Positions 24,010-32,635 of a stretch of DNA of 64,000 bases are shown here, piece after piece. The DNA lies in assembly GCF_000956175.1 (NCBI RefSeq), contig NZ_CP011070.1, positions 1,110,147 through 1,174,146 of the forward strand. Reading direction: 5' to 3'. The DNA is from Nitrosopumilus adriaticus (GTDB taxonomy: Archaea; Thermoproteota; Nitrososphaeria; Nitrososphaerales; Nitrosopumilaceae). The notes under the pieces are model-generated. The model made no database searches. It had not been told where the DNA came from and saw only the letters and a program-made list of their open reading frames with translations. Positions within the stretch are counted from its first letter, which is position 1, and the number at the start of each line of letters is the position of its first letter. The translations under genes were made by a program, and so were the position numbers.

Positions 24010-24204
24010 TCAAATGATTTTCTGAACTCGTCCAATCTGCCCATCACTTAATTCAACTTTAATCCCATGTGGATGAAAATTACTCGAAGTTAGAATCCTC
24101 TTTACAGTTCCATTAGTTAGATTTCCTGTTCTCTGATCTTTTTTGAGAATTATCTGAACTGAAGTGCCAACAGATATTTTGTTTCGTGGAGGAATATCTA
24201 CCAA
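24010..24204 (-). CDS. YwbE-family protein (64 aa)
   Basis: A 64-residue all-beta protein that matches the YwbE/DUF2196 pattern: VGTSVQIILKKDQRTGNLTN, then GTVKRILTSSNFHPHGIKVE and LSDGQIGRVQKI. The family is widespread in bacteria and archaea, with a small beta-barrel of unknown function, possibly RNA-binding. Complete. It is downstream of the duplicated zinc-ribbon gene on the same strand. Confidence 0.8.
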   Translation of the reverse strand: MVDIPPRNKISVGTSVQIILKKDQRTGNLTNGTVKRILTSSNFHPHGIKVELSDGQIGRVQKII

Positions 24205-24283
24205 TAAAAAATATCAGAATATGAAGACTCTAAATCTTTGTATTAGAAAATAAAGGAGTTTTGAAAATTACTCAAAACGATTT

Positions 24284-24625
24284 TTAATTTTGTTTGTGAT
24301 TTTGGAAACATTCTCTGCAATAAACAGGTCTGTCGTCTTTTGGTTTGAATGGTATTTGACAATCATTTCCACAGTCACCGCATTTTGCGTCAAACATTTC
24401 TCGTGGTCTATCATCTCTTCTACCAAATCTAGAACCTCTGTCACCACCATAACCGCCGGATCTACCGCCAAATCTTCCACCAGATCTTGGTGCTGGTTTG
24501 TGATTTTGGAAACATTCTCTGCAATAAACAGGTCTGTCGTCTTTTGGTTTGAATGGAACTTGACATTCATTTCCACAGTCACCGCATGTTGCGGTGAACA
24601 TTTCTCTTTCTCTATCAAAGGACAT
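24284..24625 (-). CDS. Duplicated zinc-ribbon protein with RG/GG-rich linker
   Basis: A 113-residue protein built as zinc ribbon, linker, zinc ribbon. Each ribbon reads CGDCGN(E/D)CQ(V/I)PFKPKDD then VYCRECFQNHK. The linker is rich in Gly, Arg and Ser (PRSGGRFGGRSGGYGGDRGS), like RGG-box RNA-binding tails. The ribbon is a small archaeal family (CxxC...PFKP...CxxC). It could bind nucleic acid through the RG-rich linker. The other open frame at 24268-24618 is a shadow kept open by the repeats. Confidence 0.8.
   Translation of the reverse strand: MSFDREREMFTATCGDCGNECQVPFKPKDDRPVYCRECFQNHKPAPRSGGRFGGRSGGYGGDRGSRFGRRDDRPREMFDAKCGDCGNDCQIPFKPKDDRPVYCRECFQNHKQN
24292..24556 (-). repeat. Perfect 61-bp direct repeat in the zinc-ribbon gene
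   Basis: Copies at 24292-24352 and 24496-24556 are identical over 61 bases, 204 bases apart and in frame (68 codons). They encode the second half of each ribbon. Silent-site identity indicates a recent duplication or gene conversion. Confidence 0.9.
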
Positions 24626-24718
24626 GTCTTTCTAATTGAGATACATTTCTGCCGTAATTAAACTGTGGGAAAAACATCTAATGTTATAAACTAATTCTCT
24701 TCCTTGAAAATAGTGAGT

Positions 24719-25768
24719 ATGAAAAGATACGTGGCCACAAGAATGGCTACGATGTTTGGTGTTTTGATGATCACTTTGTTGATTACAATTTCTCTTGTAG
24801 GCTCCAATATGGATACCATACTAAAGCAAGGAATAGTTTTTCAGGTCAGAGCGGAAATTACAGAAAATCCAGCCATTGCAGAGAGTTTTTCATCTGTAGA
24901 CGAGTTTGAGGCATTTGTTCAAGCCCAAATAGACCAAAGAACAAAGATTCTAGGACTGGATGAGCCATGGTATTCACCTCAACGCATAGGAATAACAATG
25001 TACAAGATACTACTGCTGGATTTTGGTCATGCCACATTTCTAACAAGTGATGAGGGTTCATCAAATGTTAAAGACATACTTTTTGAGAAGCTTCCAAGAA
25101 CAGTTTTACTTTTTACTACTGCAACAATAATTATCTCAATCATCGGAATCTTCCTAGGCGCTCTATCAAGTAGTAAAGTAGGTTCGGTAATCGATAGAAT
25201 AACGTCCAGTTTTGCAATAATTAGCTCTAGTTTTCCTGTTTGGTGGATTGGTATGCTGATGATATTCTTGTTTGCATTCACATATCAGATATTTCCTGCA
25301 AGAGCAACACCAGACATCCCATCTTCAGATCCGGGATACATTGGCTCTTTGCTATATCATATGGCTTTACCGTTAATCACAATTGTAATGATTGGTTTCG
25401 GATCTTGGGCTTATTTGGTAAGAAATTTCATGGTAGGAATTATGCAAGAAGATTTCATCATGGCGAAAAAAACAATAGGGATTTCGCAGAAAAAAATCAT
25501 ATACACACATGCCCTAAAAAATGCAGCACCGCCGATCGTTACAATATTGGCACTTAGCTTATCAGGTTCTCTTGGAGGCGCAATAATTACAGAAGCAGTA
25601 TTTGATTGGCCAGGGATGGGAAGATTGTATTTTGAGGCAATTACAGTTATGGATCTTCCAGTAATCATTGGTGCGACATATTTACTCACAGTATTCTTTT
25701 TGATCAGCATATTCATTGCAGATTTGCTTTATGGTTATTTTGATCCCAGAGTGAGAACAGGGCAATGA
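24719..25768 (+). CDS. ABC transporter permease, DppB type
   Basis: About 349 residues from the ATG at 24719 (a TTG five codons earlier is also possible). It is a typical DppB/OppB permease: an N-terminal helix, an external loop of about 80 residues, then five more helices. The last contains the EAA loop that contacts the ATPase (AKKTIGISQKKIIYTHALKN). These permeases import peptides or nickel. Its stop overlaps the start of the DppC-like partner by four bases. No ATPase or binding protein is within the window. Confidence 0.9.
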   Translation: MKRYVATRMATMFGVLMITLLITISLVGSNMDTILKQGIVFQVRAEITENPAIAESFSSVDEFEAFVQAQIDQRTKILGLDEPWYSPQRIGITMYKILLLDFGHATFLTSDEGSSNVKDILFEKLPRTVLLFTTATIIISIIGIFLGALSSSKVGSVIDRITSSFAIISSSFPVWWIGMLMIFLFAFTYQIFPARATPDIPSSDPGYIGSLLYHMALPLITIVMIGFGSWAYLVRNFMVGIMQEDFIMAKKTIGISQKKIIYTHALKNAAPPIVTILALSLSGSLGGAIITEAVFDWPGMGRLYFEAITVMDLPVIIGATYLLTVFFLISIFIADLLYGYFDPRVRTGQ

Positions 25769-27132
25769 GCGGCATTACACCTCAGGAAATAAAGCGAGAA
25801 TTTCTAAAGAGTAAGATGGGGATTGCAGGCATTACAATTCTCACGATATTGATAGTCACATCAATTATTGCAATGATTGTAATTCCAATTGAGACATTTC
25901 AGGAATGGAATAACCCAGGGAGTTGGATTCTATATCCAAAAGTAGCAATTCCAATTTGGATAAATCTATTCATGGTTGAGAAAATTCCTGAGCATAAAAT
26001 TTTAGAAGATCCAAATATTCAAAATATTTTGCAAGATGAGATATCCCTTACATCACATCAGTTTGGCTTAAATTTTGATTATGATTATTTCCCTAACGAT
26101 TTCATCTATGTATTTTCATCAGAGTATTCAGGATCCCCCCTATTGAAAATGTCAGTGATTAGACCAGATGGAGAAAAACTTGAATTATTATCAACATCAC
26201 TTCCACATTCTACTTCAAAAACAATTCATAGTGAAAGAATCTTTTCCACAGATTCAGCTATAAAGAAAAACTTGGTTCTGCAATCAGAGAAATTTCAATT
26301 CCCCCTTGAACGATTGTCAGCTGAAGATATTGTATTTTCAAAAATTCAATCAAATGAACCCTTAAAGGGAAACTATGTTTTTTCTGTAGATTTGTATGGT
26401 GTGAATTCTGAAAACCAGATCCATGAATCAAAACTAATCATCGGAGGGAAAGCTTTTGGAATAATGGGAACTGATGAATTGCGAAGAGATTTAGCTGTAG
26501 GACTACTCTGGGGAACTCCACTTGCTCTATTCATCGGGATAGTTGTTTCAATTGCATCTGTAGTGATGGGCTTATTGTACGGAGTCTATGCAGGATTCAA
26601 AGGTAAAAAGACGGATGAAACCATGATGAGATTCAACGATGTGATTTATGCACTGCCAGCTCTACCATTCCTAATTATTTTATCAGTCACAATTAGTAAT
26701 AGCATATTTTTGATGATAGGGTTTTTGATGATATTTGGATGGGTGGGAATTGCAAAGGTTGCAAGGAGCATGTCACTTCAGATTAAGACTAGAGGGTATG
26801 TGGATGCAGCAAACATGATGGGTCAAAAGGACTCGAAAATAATTTTAAAACATATTTTGCCACAATTACTTCCATATGCTTTTGCAAGCATTGCAATTTC
26901 AGTCCCAGCTGCTATTACCACAGAAGCTGGATTGAGTTTTCTAGGTTTAGGAGATCCTTCATTTCCAACATGGGGTCAAATTTTGCATGATGCCAATACA
27001 TTTGGTGCTGCTGCAAGAGGATTATGGTGGTGGATTATGCCTCCAGGGGTCATGATTGCAATAACAGGGCTAGCATTTGTATTCATCGGAAATGCGCTAG
27101 ATGCAATAGTTAATCCAAAGTTGAAAAGATAA
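25765..27132 (+). CDS. ABC transporter permease, DppC type, with enlarged external domain
   Basis: A 455-residue DppC/OppC permease. An N-terminal helix (MGIAGITILTILIVTSIIAM) is followed by about 190 residues predicted outside the membrane (roughly 45-235) before the five-helix permease core. This is larger than the short loop of usual DppC proteins. The core ends with the EAA loop DAANMMGQKDSKIILKHILP. The gene starts inside the end of the DppB-like gene, so the two are translated together. Substrate is unknown; the outer domain may take the place of or dock a binding protein. Confidence 0.88.
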   Translation: MSGITPQEIKREFLKSKMGIAGITILTILIVTSIIAMIVIPIETFQEWNNPGSWILYPKVAIPIWINLFMVEKIPEHKILEDPNIQNILQDEISLTSHQFGLNFDYDYFPNDFIYVFSSEYSGSPLLKMSVIRPDGEKLELLSTSLPHSTSKTIHSERIFSTDSAIKKNLVLQSEKFQFPLERLSAEDIVFSKIQSNEPLKGNYVFSVDLYGVNSENQIHESKLIIGGKAFGIMGTDELRRDLAVGLLWGTPLALFIGIVVSIASVVMGLLYGVYAGFKGKKTDETMMRFNDVIYALPALPFLIILSVTISNSIFLMIGFLMIFGWVGIAKVARSMSLQIKTRGYVDAANMMGQKDSKIILKHILPQLLPYAFASIAISVPAAITTEAGLSFLGLGDPSFPTWGQILHDANTFGAAARGLWWWIMPPGVMIAITGLAFVFIGNALDAIVNPKLKR

Positions 27133-27137
27133 TAAAA

Positions 27138-27455
27138 TCAGAGTTCAAATTTTCGAATCAATTCAATATTTGCATCATTCAATTTTATCGAATAGCAAGA
27201 GGAGTTGTCATCATTGATTGCTGCTAACTTGTTGGCAAATACTTTTTTGCTGTGACCTCCTTCAGATGCTTTGTCTGACTCGTCAAAGCAAATGGGCATT
27301 TTTTTCATGTTGATATCATTTTTTAAAAGAAACGCAATGAATTTTTGGTAATTATCAGTGTTAACCCAATCTATGTTTTTTTCTTTACTTGTACCAATCC
27401 ATATTTCAATAGAGTTTTGGTATAGAACTTTTTTTCTTAATTCCTCTAGTGCCAT
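27138..27455 (-). CDS. Conserved hypothetical protein (105 aa)
   Basis: The frame is open to 27551, but the first 32 codons overlap the zinc-ribbon membrane gene at 27469, so the start MALEELRKKVLYQNSIEIWI at 27455 is preferred. It is an alpha/beta protein with KNIDWVNTDNYQKFIAFL and a C-terminal YSIKLNDANIELIRKF. No family recognised. It lies 13 bases downstream of the 27469-27795 gene and is likely co-transcribed. Confidence 0.55.
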   Translation of the reverse strand: MALEELRKKVLYQNSIEIWIGTSKEKNIDWVNTDNYQKFIAFLLKNDINMKKMPICFDESDKASEGGHSKKVFANKLAAINDDNSSCYSIKLNDANIELIRKFEL

Positions 27456-27468
27456 ATTCCTATAACCA

Positions 27469-27795
27469 TCAAAAATCAGCGCGTTGCATCTTGGAACCAC
27501 ATCTTGGACAAGTTCCACCTTTGTGTTTGTTGTTGCAAACAAGACACACATACTTTACGCCACTAGAACCGCCTTGGGAACCCATTCCGAAGAATCCGCC
27601 TCCGCCAGTTCCAGAATCACTACCACCATAGCCGCGCATACGACTCATGTATCGTTTTCTTAGAAATAATGGAAATACGATAAATATTCCAAGTGCTGCT
27701 GCCAAACCAAATGGAAATGGCAGAATCATTTGTAATCCAATACTAATAGCTAAGGATGCACCTAGGAAAAGCAAATAAGTTTTGTAATTAAACAT
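27469..27795 (-). CDS. Membrane protein with C-terminal zinc ribbon (108 aa)
   Basis: Two hydrophobic helices at the N-terminus (YLLFLGASLAISIGLQMILP and GLAAALGIFIVFPLFL) are followed by a Gly-rich linker and a zinc ribbon, CLVCNNKHKGGTCPRCGSK. The ribbon would be cytosolic. Several thaumarchaeal proteins in this window share this membrane-plus-ribbon layout (12344 and 51319). Function unknown. Confidence 0.65.
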   Translation of the reverse strand: MFNYKTYLLFLGASLAISIGLQMILPFPFGLAAALGIFIVFPLFLRKRYMSRMRGYGGSDSGTGGGGFFGMGSQGGSSGVKYVCLVCNNKHKGGTCPRCGSKMQRADF

Positions 27796-27866
27796 ATGAA
27801 TAAAAGTACCTTGAAAAAGGTTATAAAGTTTTGTCAGTTATTTTCAGTTTACTCCACAGGATTTTT

Positions 27867-28271
27867 TCATTTTGAGATAATTGACAAGGGCACACTATTC
27901 CCACTACTATCCCACGCGAAAATTGAATCATCATCATAAGGAGATTTCACAATTAGTGAAATCAAGCCAAAAAAATTATGCAAATCAGTTACTGACGGCT
28001 CCGCAGAACCACTAGGATGTGAATGTACAATTCCAATATAGCTCATATCAAAAGGCAAAAAGGAATGTGGGAATCCTGCAAAGGTAGGACCAGTTTCGCT
28101 AAAGGGTGGAATCACCAATCCATTAATAGTTATTTCACCATTTTTTGATTTTCCCTTTAGTATTAGGATGCCTTCATTTGGATGCTTCATTTGGCAAAAA
28201 GAAAGAATGCTATCAAGTACATCTTTTTGTATCAAAACCTGACGTTCAAATTTTTTCTTTTTAAAAAGCAC
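27867..28271 (-). CDS. JAMM/MPN+ metalloprotease (Rpn11-like)
   Basis: A 134-residue protein with the complete JAMM motif HxHx7SxxD: VHSHPSGSAEPSVTD, plus the upstream glutamate in NEGILILKGK. JAMM enzymes use zinc to cut isopeptide bonds; eukaryotic relatives remove ubiquitin and archaeal relatives remove SAMP modifiers. All metal ligands are present, so it should be active. It is in the same stretch of minus-strand genes as the coiled-coil protein at 28302. The window also holds a proteasome beta subunit and two PAC2 genes. Confidence 0.85.
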   Translation of the reverse strand: MLFKKKKFERQVLIQKDVLDSILSFCQMKHPNEGILILKGKSKNGEITINGLVIPPFSETGPTFAGFPHSFLPFDMSYIGIVHSHPSGSAEPSVTDLHNFFGLISLIVKSPYDDDSIFAWDSSGNSVPLSIISK

Positions 28272-28301
28272 AAAAATTCACCAGTTTCAAACTAATTTAA
28301 T

Positions 28302-29582
28302 TTAAGATGAATTAATGACATATCTCGTGTTTGAAAATTGCTTGAGTTTTTCTTCAATTTGGCGAATTAGTTGAGGTATCTTGGTATCAATTTCTCGGAT
28401 ATCATTTTCAGCCATATCCAATCTATGTGAGGCATCTTCCTTTGATGAGATATTTTTTTCCAGATCATGCTCAAAAGAAACTAGGTCTTTGGGTTTTAGA
28501 GACTTTAAATCATTTTGCATGGATTCAAATTTTTCATAATATTCTTCAACCTGTTTTAAAAATCCATCAAGGGCGTCTTCTGTTTCAGTAATTTGAGACA
28601 GAGTCTTGCCAACATCTTTGACAGATATGGATTCAGAAGATACTGCTTTTCTAACGTTTTCTAAAATCACAATAACAGCATCCTTATTTTTTCGAATAAG
28701 AGCTTTAAACGGATCAGCATTTAATTGAGACAAAATACTTTGTTGCTCTTTATCTAATGACGAAGCATATTCATATCTACTCAAAGGACGAGAGATTTTT
28801 GTAAATTGAGTATCAATTTCATTTTTAATTTTTAATCTCTGCTTACTAAAATCATCTATAGTTTTTTTTAATTCAAGATATTTTTTGTAATTTTCAGAAG
28901 ACTTGATTTCTTTGATAGAATCTTCAATGGATGAGATTTTTGATTCAAGTGAATTTGTGTTTTCTTTGGTTTCCTGAATCTTTTTTTCATTTTTGATTCG
29001 AGTCTCTTTTAGTGTTTTAATTTGCTCAAGAAGGGAATTAATTTGATCAGCAGCAGATTGCGTTTTTTCAAAATTATTTAGAATCTGATGAATTTCAGAA
29101 TGATTCATGTTCATTACCTCCAGGTTATTTTTTAATTGAGCTGCATATTTTTTTGCAAAAATATGGATAACTCGGGTTTGTCGTCCTAAAACATCGCCTA
29201 CTTTTTTTAAAATTTGATTGAGAGTAGTGTCTAATTTGTGAGCATCATCAATTGACGATATCTCAGGAATTGTAGTAACCCCTTTTTTTATAATGTCAAT
29301 TACTTGCTTTTTACCTCTTACAACAATTATTGCAAGATGCTTATCAATATCATCTACGTTAAGATTATCCTTTTCTAGGACCTTTCCAATGTTTGTCAAC
29401 TCATCAATTAATGGAGAAGTGTTATTTCTCAAAATCTTAATTTCAGAAACAGATTGTGATTTTCTTAATTGAGTCAGATCACTTACGATTTGTGGTACAT
29501 CAGAAAGACTGATGTCTTTATCCTTTGGAGTATCTTCTACTGGCACTTGAGCCTGTTTTTTTTTACCCCATCCAAAGACCAT
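28302..29582 (-). CDS. Coiled-coil protein (426 aa)
   Basis: A highly charged, helical protein with long heptad-rich stretches between about residues 150 and 260 and again from 350 to 410, for example EQIKTLKETRIKNEKKIQE. There are no membrane segments or catalytic motifs. It resembles structural or SMC-like coiled coils without the ATPase heads. The N-terminus contains a Pro/Lys-rich part. The gene lies directly before the JAMM protease on the same strand, with 30 bases between them. Confidence 0.65.
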   Translation of the reverse strand: MVFGWGKKKQAQVPVEDTPKDKDISLSDVPQIVSDLTQLRKSQSVSEIKILRNNTSPLIDELTNIGKVLEKDNLNVDDIDKHLAIIVVRGKKQVIDIIKKGVTTIPEISSIDDAHKLDTTLNQILKKVGDVLGRQTRVIHIFAKKYAAQLKNNLEVMNMNHSEIHQILNNFEKTQSAADQINSLLEQIKTLKETRIKNEKKIQETKENTNSLESKISSIEDSIKEIKSSENYKKYLELKKTIDDFSKQRLKIKNEIDTQFTKISRPLSRYEYASSLDKEQQSILSQLNADPFKALIRKNKDAVIVILENVRKAVSSESISVKDVGKTLSQITETEDALDGFLKQVEEYYEKFESMQNDLKSLKPKDLVSFEHDLEKNISSKEDASHRLDMAENDIREIDTKIPQLIRQIEEKLKQFSNTRYVINSS

Positions 29583-29659
29583 TTGATAATATTGTACTCG
29601 GGGGATTAAAAATTGTTGTACAACTAAAATTTAAAATCATACAAATTTGAGAGAATTAC

Positions 29660-30121
29660 ATGGCAAAAACTGTTAAAAAATCATATAATTCAGGTTCAGT
29701 TAAAAAAACTATCACAATTAGAGCTTCAAAGGATAAGGTTTGGAGAAAAATTAGCAATATTGTTGGATTACCCACGTGGGTAGTTGACGTAAAAAAGACA
29801 GTTTTTCTTTCCAAAAAGAAGAAAGGGATAGGCGCTGTTAGACTAATTACATTTGCAGATGGAAACAAGATCGAAGAGCATGTTGTAGCTTGGAAGGACA
29901 AGGAATCTTTCACATATGTTGCAACTGAAGGGTTACCACTACGAGCATATGTTGCAACAATTTCCATCAAAGCGAAAACTAGCAAAAGTGTAGAATTGAC
30001 ATGGCAATCCTATCTAAACAGTAAAAAAATGTCTCAAAATCAATTCCTTCAATTCCTAGCATTTATGGGATCATTTTATGATGCATCATTAGAAAATCTA
30101 AAAACATTGCTTGAAAAATAG
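29660..30121 (+). CDS. SRPBCC (START-like) ligand-binding protein
   Basis: A 153-residue protein with the helix-grip START/SRPBCC pattern: KTITIRASKDKVWRKISNIV at the start, then WVVDVKKTVFLSKKKKGIGA, and a long C-terminal helix (FLQFLAFMGSFYDASLENLK). The fold binds hydrophobic ligands and includes polyketide cyclases. Ligand and function are unknown. It is divergent from the coiled-coil gene, so the 77 bases between them contain both promoters. Confidence 0.75.
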   Translation: MAKTVKKSYNSGSVKKTITIRASKDKVWRKISNIVGLPTWVVDVKKTVFLSKKKKGIGAVRLITFADGNKIEEHVVAWKDKESFTYVATEGLPLRAYVATISIKAKTSKSVELTWQSYLNSKKMSQNQFLQFLAFMGSFYDASLENLKTLLEK

Positions 30122-30175
30122 TACTAGGTAATTGTCAGGTCAAACTGTAAATACAATAAATCTGAAAATAACATT

Positions 30176-30514
30176 ATGAGTGATATGAGATTTATCCTAA
30201 TTGGCATAGGACTTACTTTTGCAGGATTTTTGGTTTTAGGGATTTTTGGTGAAAATTATCAGGCTGCAACATTGGAATCAGATGAATTTGGCACATGCTA
30301 TGAATATTTTGAGGACAAGCCACCTGCCGAAATTAATTGTTCATTTAAGATTCTTGATCAGACAGTATTCTTTTCTGTTGTGATTGCCCTCATTGGTGCA
30401 GGTGTTATTTCACTAGTTAAAGGTGCAAAGGGAGACTGGGACAATAAAGTAAATCCGGAAGACATGGTGGGTCCAGGAACTCAAAATGAAGATTCCCCAA
30501 AAGATGACAAATAA
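30176..30514 (+). CDS. Two-helix membrane protein (112 aa)
   Basis: The N-terminal helix (FILIGIGLTFAGFLVLGIF) and a second helix (TVFFSVVIALIGAGVISLV) flank an external loop with two cysteines (GTCYEYFEDKPPAEINCSF), which could form a disulfide. The C-terminal tail is acidic. Function is unknown. It follows the SRPBCC gene by 54 bases on the same strand. Confidence 0.6.
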   Translation: MSDMRFILIGIGLTFAGFLVLGIFGENYQAATLESDEFGTCYEYFEDKPPAEINCSFKILDQTVFFSVVIALIGAGVISLVKGAKGDWDNKVNPEDMVGPGTQNEDSPKDDK

Positions 30515-30516
30515 AA

Positions 30517-30603
30517 TCAGTTATTCTTTTTAGATTTTAGTTTTTGATAGTATTCGGGGTTATCTTCTTCCATTCTTTGAAAATAAACTTCTTCGTATGG
30601 CAT
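30517..30603 (-). CDS. Microprotein (28 aa)
   Basis: The reverse strand reads MPYEEVYFQRMEEDNPEYYQ and ends KLKSKKNN. A charged, aromatic-rich helix. It is convergent with the membrane gene, two bases apart. Too short for a confident call without conservation. Confidence 0.4.
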   Translation of the reverse strand: MPYEEVYFQRMEEDNPEYYQKLKSKKNN

Positions 30604-30706
30604 TTTTCTCTCAGAATAATATATCCAAATTTGCATTTAACCTTAAGGAATGATTTCTACTTGAGCAGTCATGAGATATTTTTTCAAAATTTGTTTAAAA
30701 ACAGAA

Positions 30707-31084
30707 TTATGTCATTTCGATGATATTTTTCATCGAGAGCACCATATCTCCAATTTCAGCCATTCTTTGATCAAATTGAGAGTCAGATAATTCAGTAGGT
30801 TTGTTTAGAGTAATTACGACATCAGAAAAATCACCATTAGAAACAACGCGCATTGGAACATCCCATTTAGATTCCTCATCGACATATTGGTGGTCCAAAA
30901 TTCCTAATGACTTGTTTTCATTAAATTTGAGTTTAGATTTTCCGTGAGGGCCAGTAAATGACCACCACCCATCTTCGGTAATTTTAGCATCAGGCATCAT
31001 TTTTGGCGGAACTTGTAAAATTGCATCAAATGCATCGCCTGTCTTCTTTTTTACAGTAATAGTAATAGTTCTAGATCTAGTCAT
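30707..31084 (-). CDS. SRPBCC-like hypothetical protein (125 aa)
   Basis: A 125-residue protein, ITITVKKKTGDAFDAILQVP onward, with alternating strands and a long C-terminal helix (QFDQRMAEIGDMVLSMKNII). The pattern of a helix-grip fold is visible, as in the SRPBCC gene at 29660. No catalytic residues are recognised. Confidence 0.6.
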   Translation of the reverse strand: MTRSRTITITVKKKTGDAFDAILQVPPKMMPDAKITEDGWWSFTGPHGKSKLKFNENKSLGILDHQYVDEESKWDVPMRVVSNGDFSDVVITLNKPTELSDSQFDQRMAEIGDMVLSMKNIIEMT

Positions 31085-31149
31085 AGCAAAAATATCACTT
31101 TGTCGTTAAAAAGGATATAGTAGAAATTATAGTAATCTTATCTCAGTGT

Positions 31150-31326
31150 CTATTTGTTTAGAAACTCACGGATTTTTTTTAAATTTGAGACATTTGACTC
31201 GTGAAACATTACCATAGATTCTGCCAAAGAATCAGGAAGAACATGCTTTAGATTATCAACTAATTCATCCCCACTTGTAATCATATTATCAATGAGTTTT
31301 TCAATCTCATTTTTTTCATCAGTCAT
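31150..31326 (-). CDS. Small helical protein (58 aa)
   Basis: The frame MTDEKNEIEKLIDNMITSGD continues through a helical VLPDSLAESMVMFHESN to KKIREFLNK. It has an amphipathic helical pattern and no cysteines. Unknown function; the frame reads cleanly between two clear genes on the same strand. Confidence 0.5.
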   Translation of the reverse strand: MTDEKNEIEKLIDNMITSGDELVDNLKHVLPDSLAESMVMFHESNVSNLKKIREFLNK

Positions 31327-31381
31327 ATGAACTCCATATAGACATAATCTTAATTAAATTTTCAAGCAATAGATGTAATCA

Positions 31382-31615
31382 CTAGTTATCTTTTTTAATT
31401 AAAGTTGCAGTAGAGCGGACATTTTTCATCTTTTGGATATTCCATGAAACAATCTCACGTACTTTTTCAAAATTCTCAGCTTGTAATTTTACCATCATGT
31501 CATGAGTTCCAATTGTTTCAAAGACATCGACAACTTGCTCTATCTGTTTTAGTTCTTCAATAATTTGTTCTTCAGAACCCAATTCGCAATTTAGCATAAC
31601 ATAAGCATCAGTCAT
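31382..31615 (-). CDS. Stand-alone RAM (Lrp/AsnC ligand-binding) domain
   Basis: A 77-residue protein made only of the RAM domain found at the C-terminus of Lrp regulators: AYVMLNCELGSEEQIIEELK, then IGTHDMMVKLQAENFEKVRE. It lacks a DNA-binding helix-turn-helix. Such free domains can bind amino acids or mix with full-length regulators such as the one at 6117. The lineage has several of these. Confidence 0.88.
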   Translation of the reverse strand: MTDAYVMLNCELGSEEQIIEELKQIEQVVDVFETIGTHDMMVKLQAENFEKVREIVSWNIQKMKNVRSTATLIKKDN

Positions 31616-31665
31616 GAATCTAACAGTTAGTTATGATTATTTAAAGATAATAATTTTAGGCAGTC

Positions 31666-32313
31666 CTACCACACAACATGAACCAGATCTTTGAGATTTC
31701 TTCTGGGTTTGGGGAACTTTGTTTGCTCAGGATATCCAATACACAAAACAGATGATGGAGTATGTTCTGTTCCAATAATATCCATTACTTTTTTCTCATC
31801 AAACATCCCAATCCAAATTGAACTTAATCCTAATGCTTGAGCGGCAAGCTGAGAATAGCCTGCAGCCAATGTGGCATCCTGAATTGCAAATTTAGCTAAA
31901 ATATCATCAGGAAAGTCAAATTTTACTCTTGAAGGATTTTTGCAAAAAACCAAAACTACAGGGGCATTAACATAGGGTTGTTTGTTACATGCCTCAACTA
32001 GAAGTTTTTTCTTTTCAGGACTTTTTACGTAGAATATTTCAAATCCCTGAAAGTTACCAGCAGTAGGTGCAGTATCAGCTGCTGCAATAACTTTGTCAAT
32101 CTTTGTAGTTTCCACGGGTTTGTCTGAGAATTTTCTCGTCGAACGCCTCTTTGCCATTACAGCAAACAAATCAGTATCTACAACTTCGGTAGGTGCAGAT
32201 TGCAAAATAAAATCAAGTAATTGGTTTCTCACATTTGGATTATCAGAAACGGGAATATCTGAAGGCTCATATCCTAAAGGGAAAATTTTCTCTTCTTTTT
32301 TTTCTGAATCCAC
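31666..32313 (-). CDS. Nitroreductase-family protein
   Basis: A 215-residue flavoprotein. The N-terminal RRSTRKFSDKPVETTKIDKV is the family's FMN-binding start, followed by APTAGNFQGFEIFYV. Later parts read LAAQALGLSSIWIGMFDEKK and SVLCIGYPEQ. Members reduce nitro groups, quinones or flavins with NAD(P)H. About 50 residues precede the core. Substrate unknown. It is likely cytosolic. Confidence 0.88.
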   Translation of the reverse strand: MDSEKKEEKIFPLGYEPSDIPVSDNPNVRNQLLDFILQSAPTEVVDTDLFAVMAKRRSTRKFSDKPVETTKIDKVIAAADTAPTAGNFQGFEIFYVKSPEKKKLLVEACNKQPYVNAPVVLVFCKNPSRVKFDFPDDILAKFAIQDATLAAGYSQLAAQALGLSSIWIGMFDEKKVMDIIGTEHTPSSVLCIGYPEQTKFPKPRRNLKDLVHVVW

Positions 32314-32377
32314 ATTTAGATTACAAAAAATATCTTATTAAAGAATTAGAATAGGGAAAAGATTTGATTTGTAGATC

Positions 32378-32581
32378 TCATTCAGGATCAAAACTATCAC
32401 AGCCAGAAGTACAAGGCTTATTCATTACTCCCTCACAGGCACCCAAATCATTATGCATGATTCTGTGATGTCCACATACTTTGCATTTTTCTCTGAAATG
32501 AGAGATTAATTCTGCTGTCGAAATTCCTGATTCATGAATTTTTGTTTCAGTCTCACTAGTCATGATTGCTTGTTTATTCAA
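32378..32581 (-). CDS. Cys-rich zinc-binding protein (67 aa)
   Basis: The C-terminal half holds CKVCGHHRIMHNDLGACEG followed by CTSGCDSF, with cysteines and histidines that could bind one or two zinc ions. The N-terminal part is a Ser/Thr-rich, helix-forming stretch. The start may be the second methionine at 32563 (MTSETETKI). It lies 64 bases upstream of the nitroreductase gene on the same strand. Confidence 0.6.
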   Translation of the reverse strand: MNKQAIMTSETETKIHESGISTAELISHFREKCKVCGHHRIMHNDLGACEGVMNKPCTSGCDSFDPE

Positions 32582-32635
32582 GTGACTTTAAACATTTTGA
32601 AGAGTGAGATTAGAAAAAAATAATTGGAAAGAATC

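Noticed and set aside
24268-24618. Alternative 116-residue frame in the zinc-ribbon gene
   Set aside because: It is kept open by the DNA repeat but lacks the ordered CxxC ribbons of the 24284-24625 frame.
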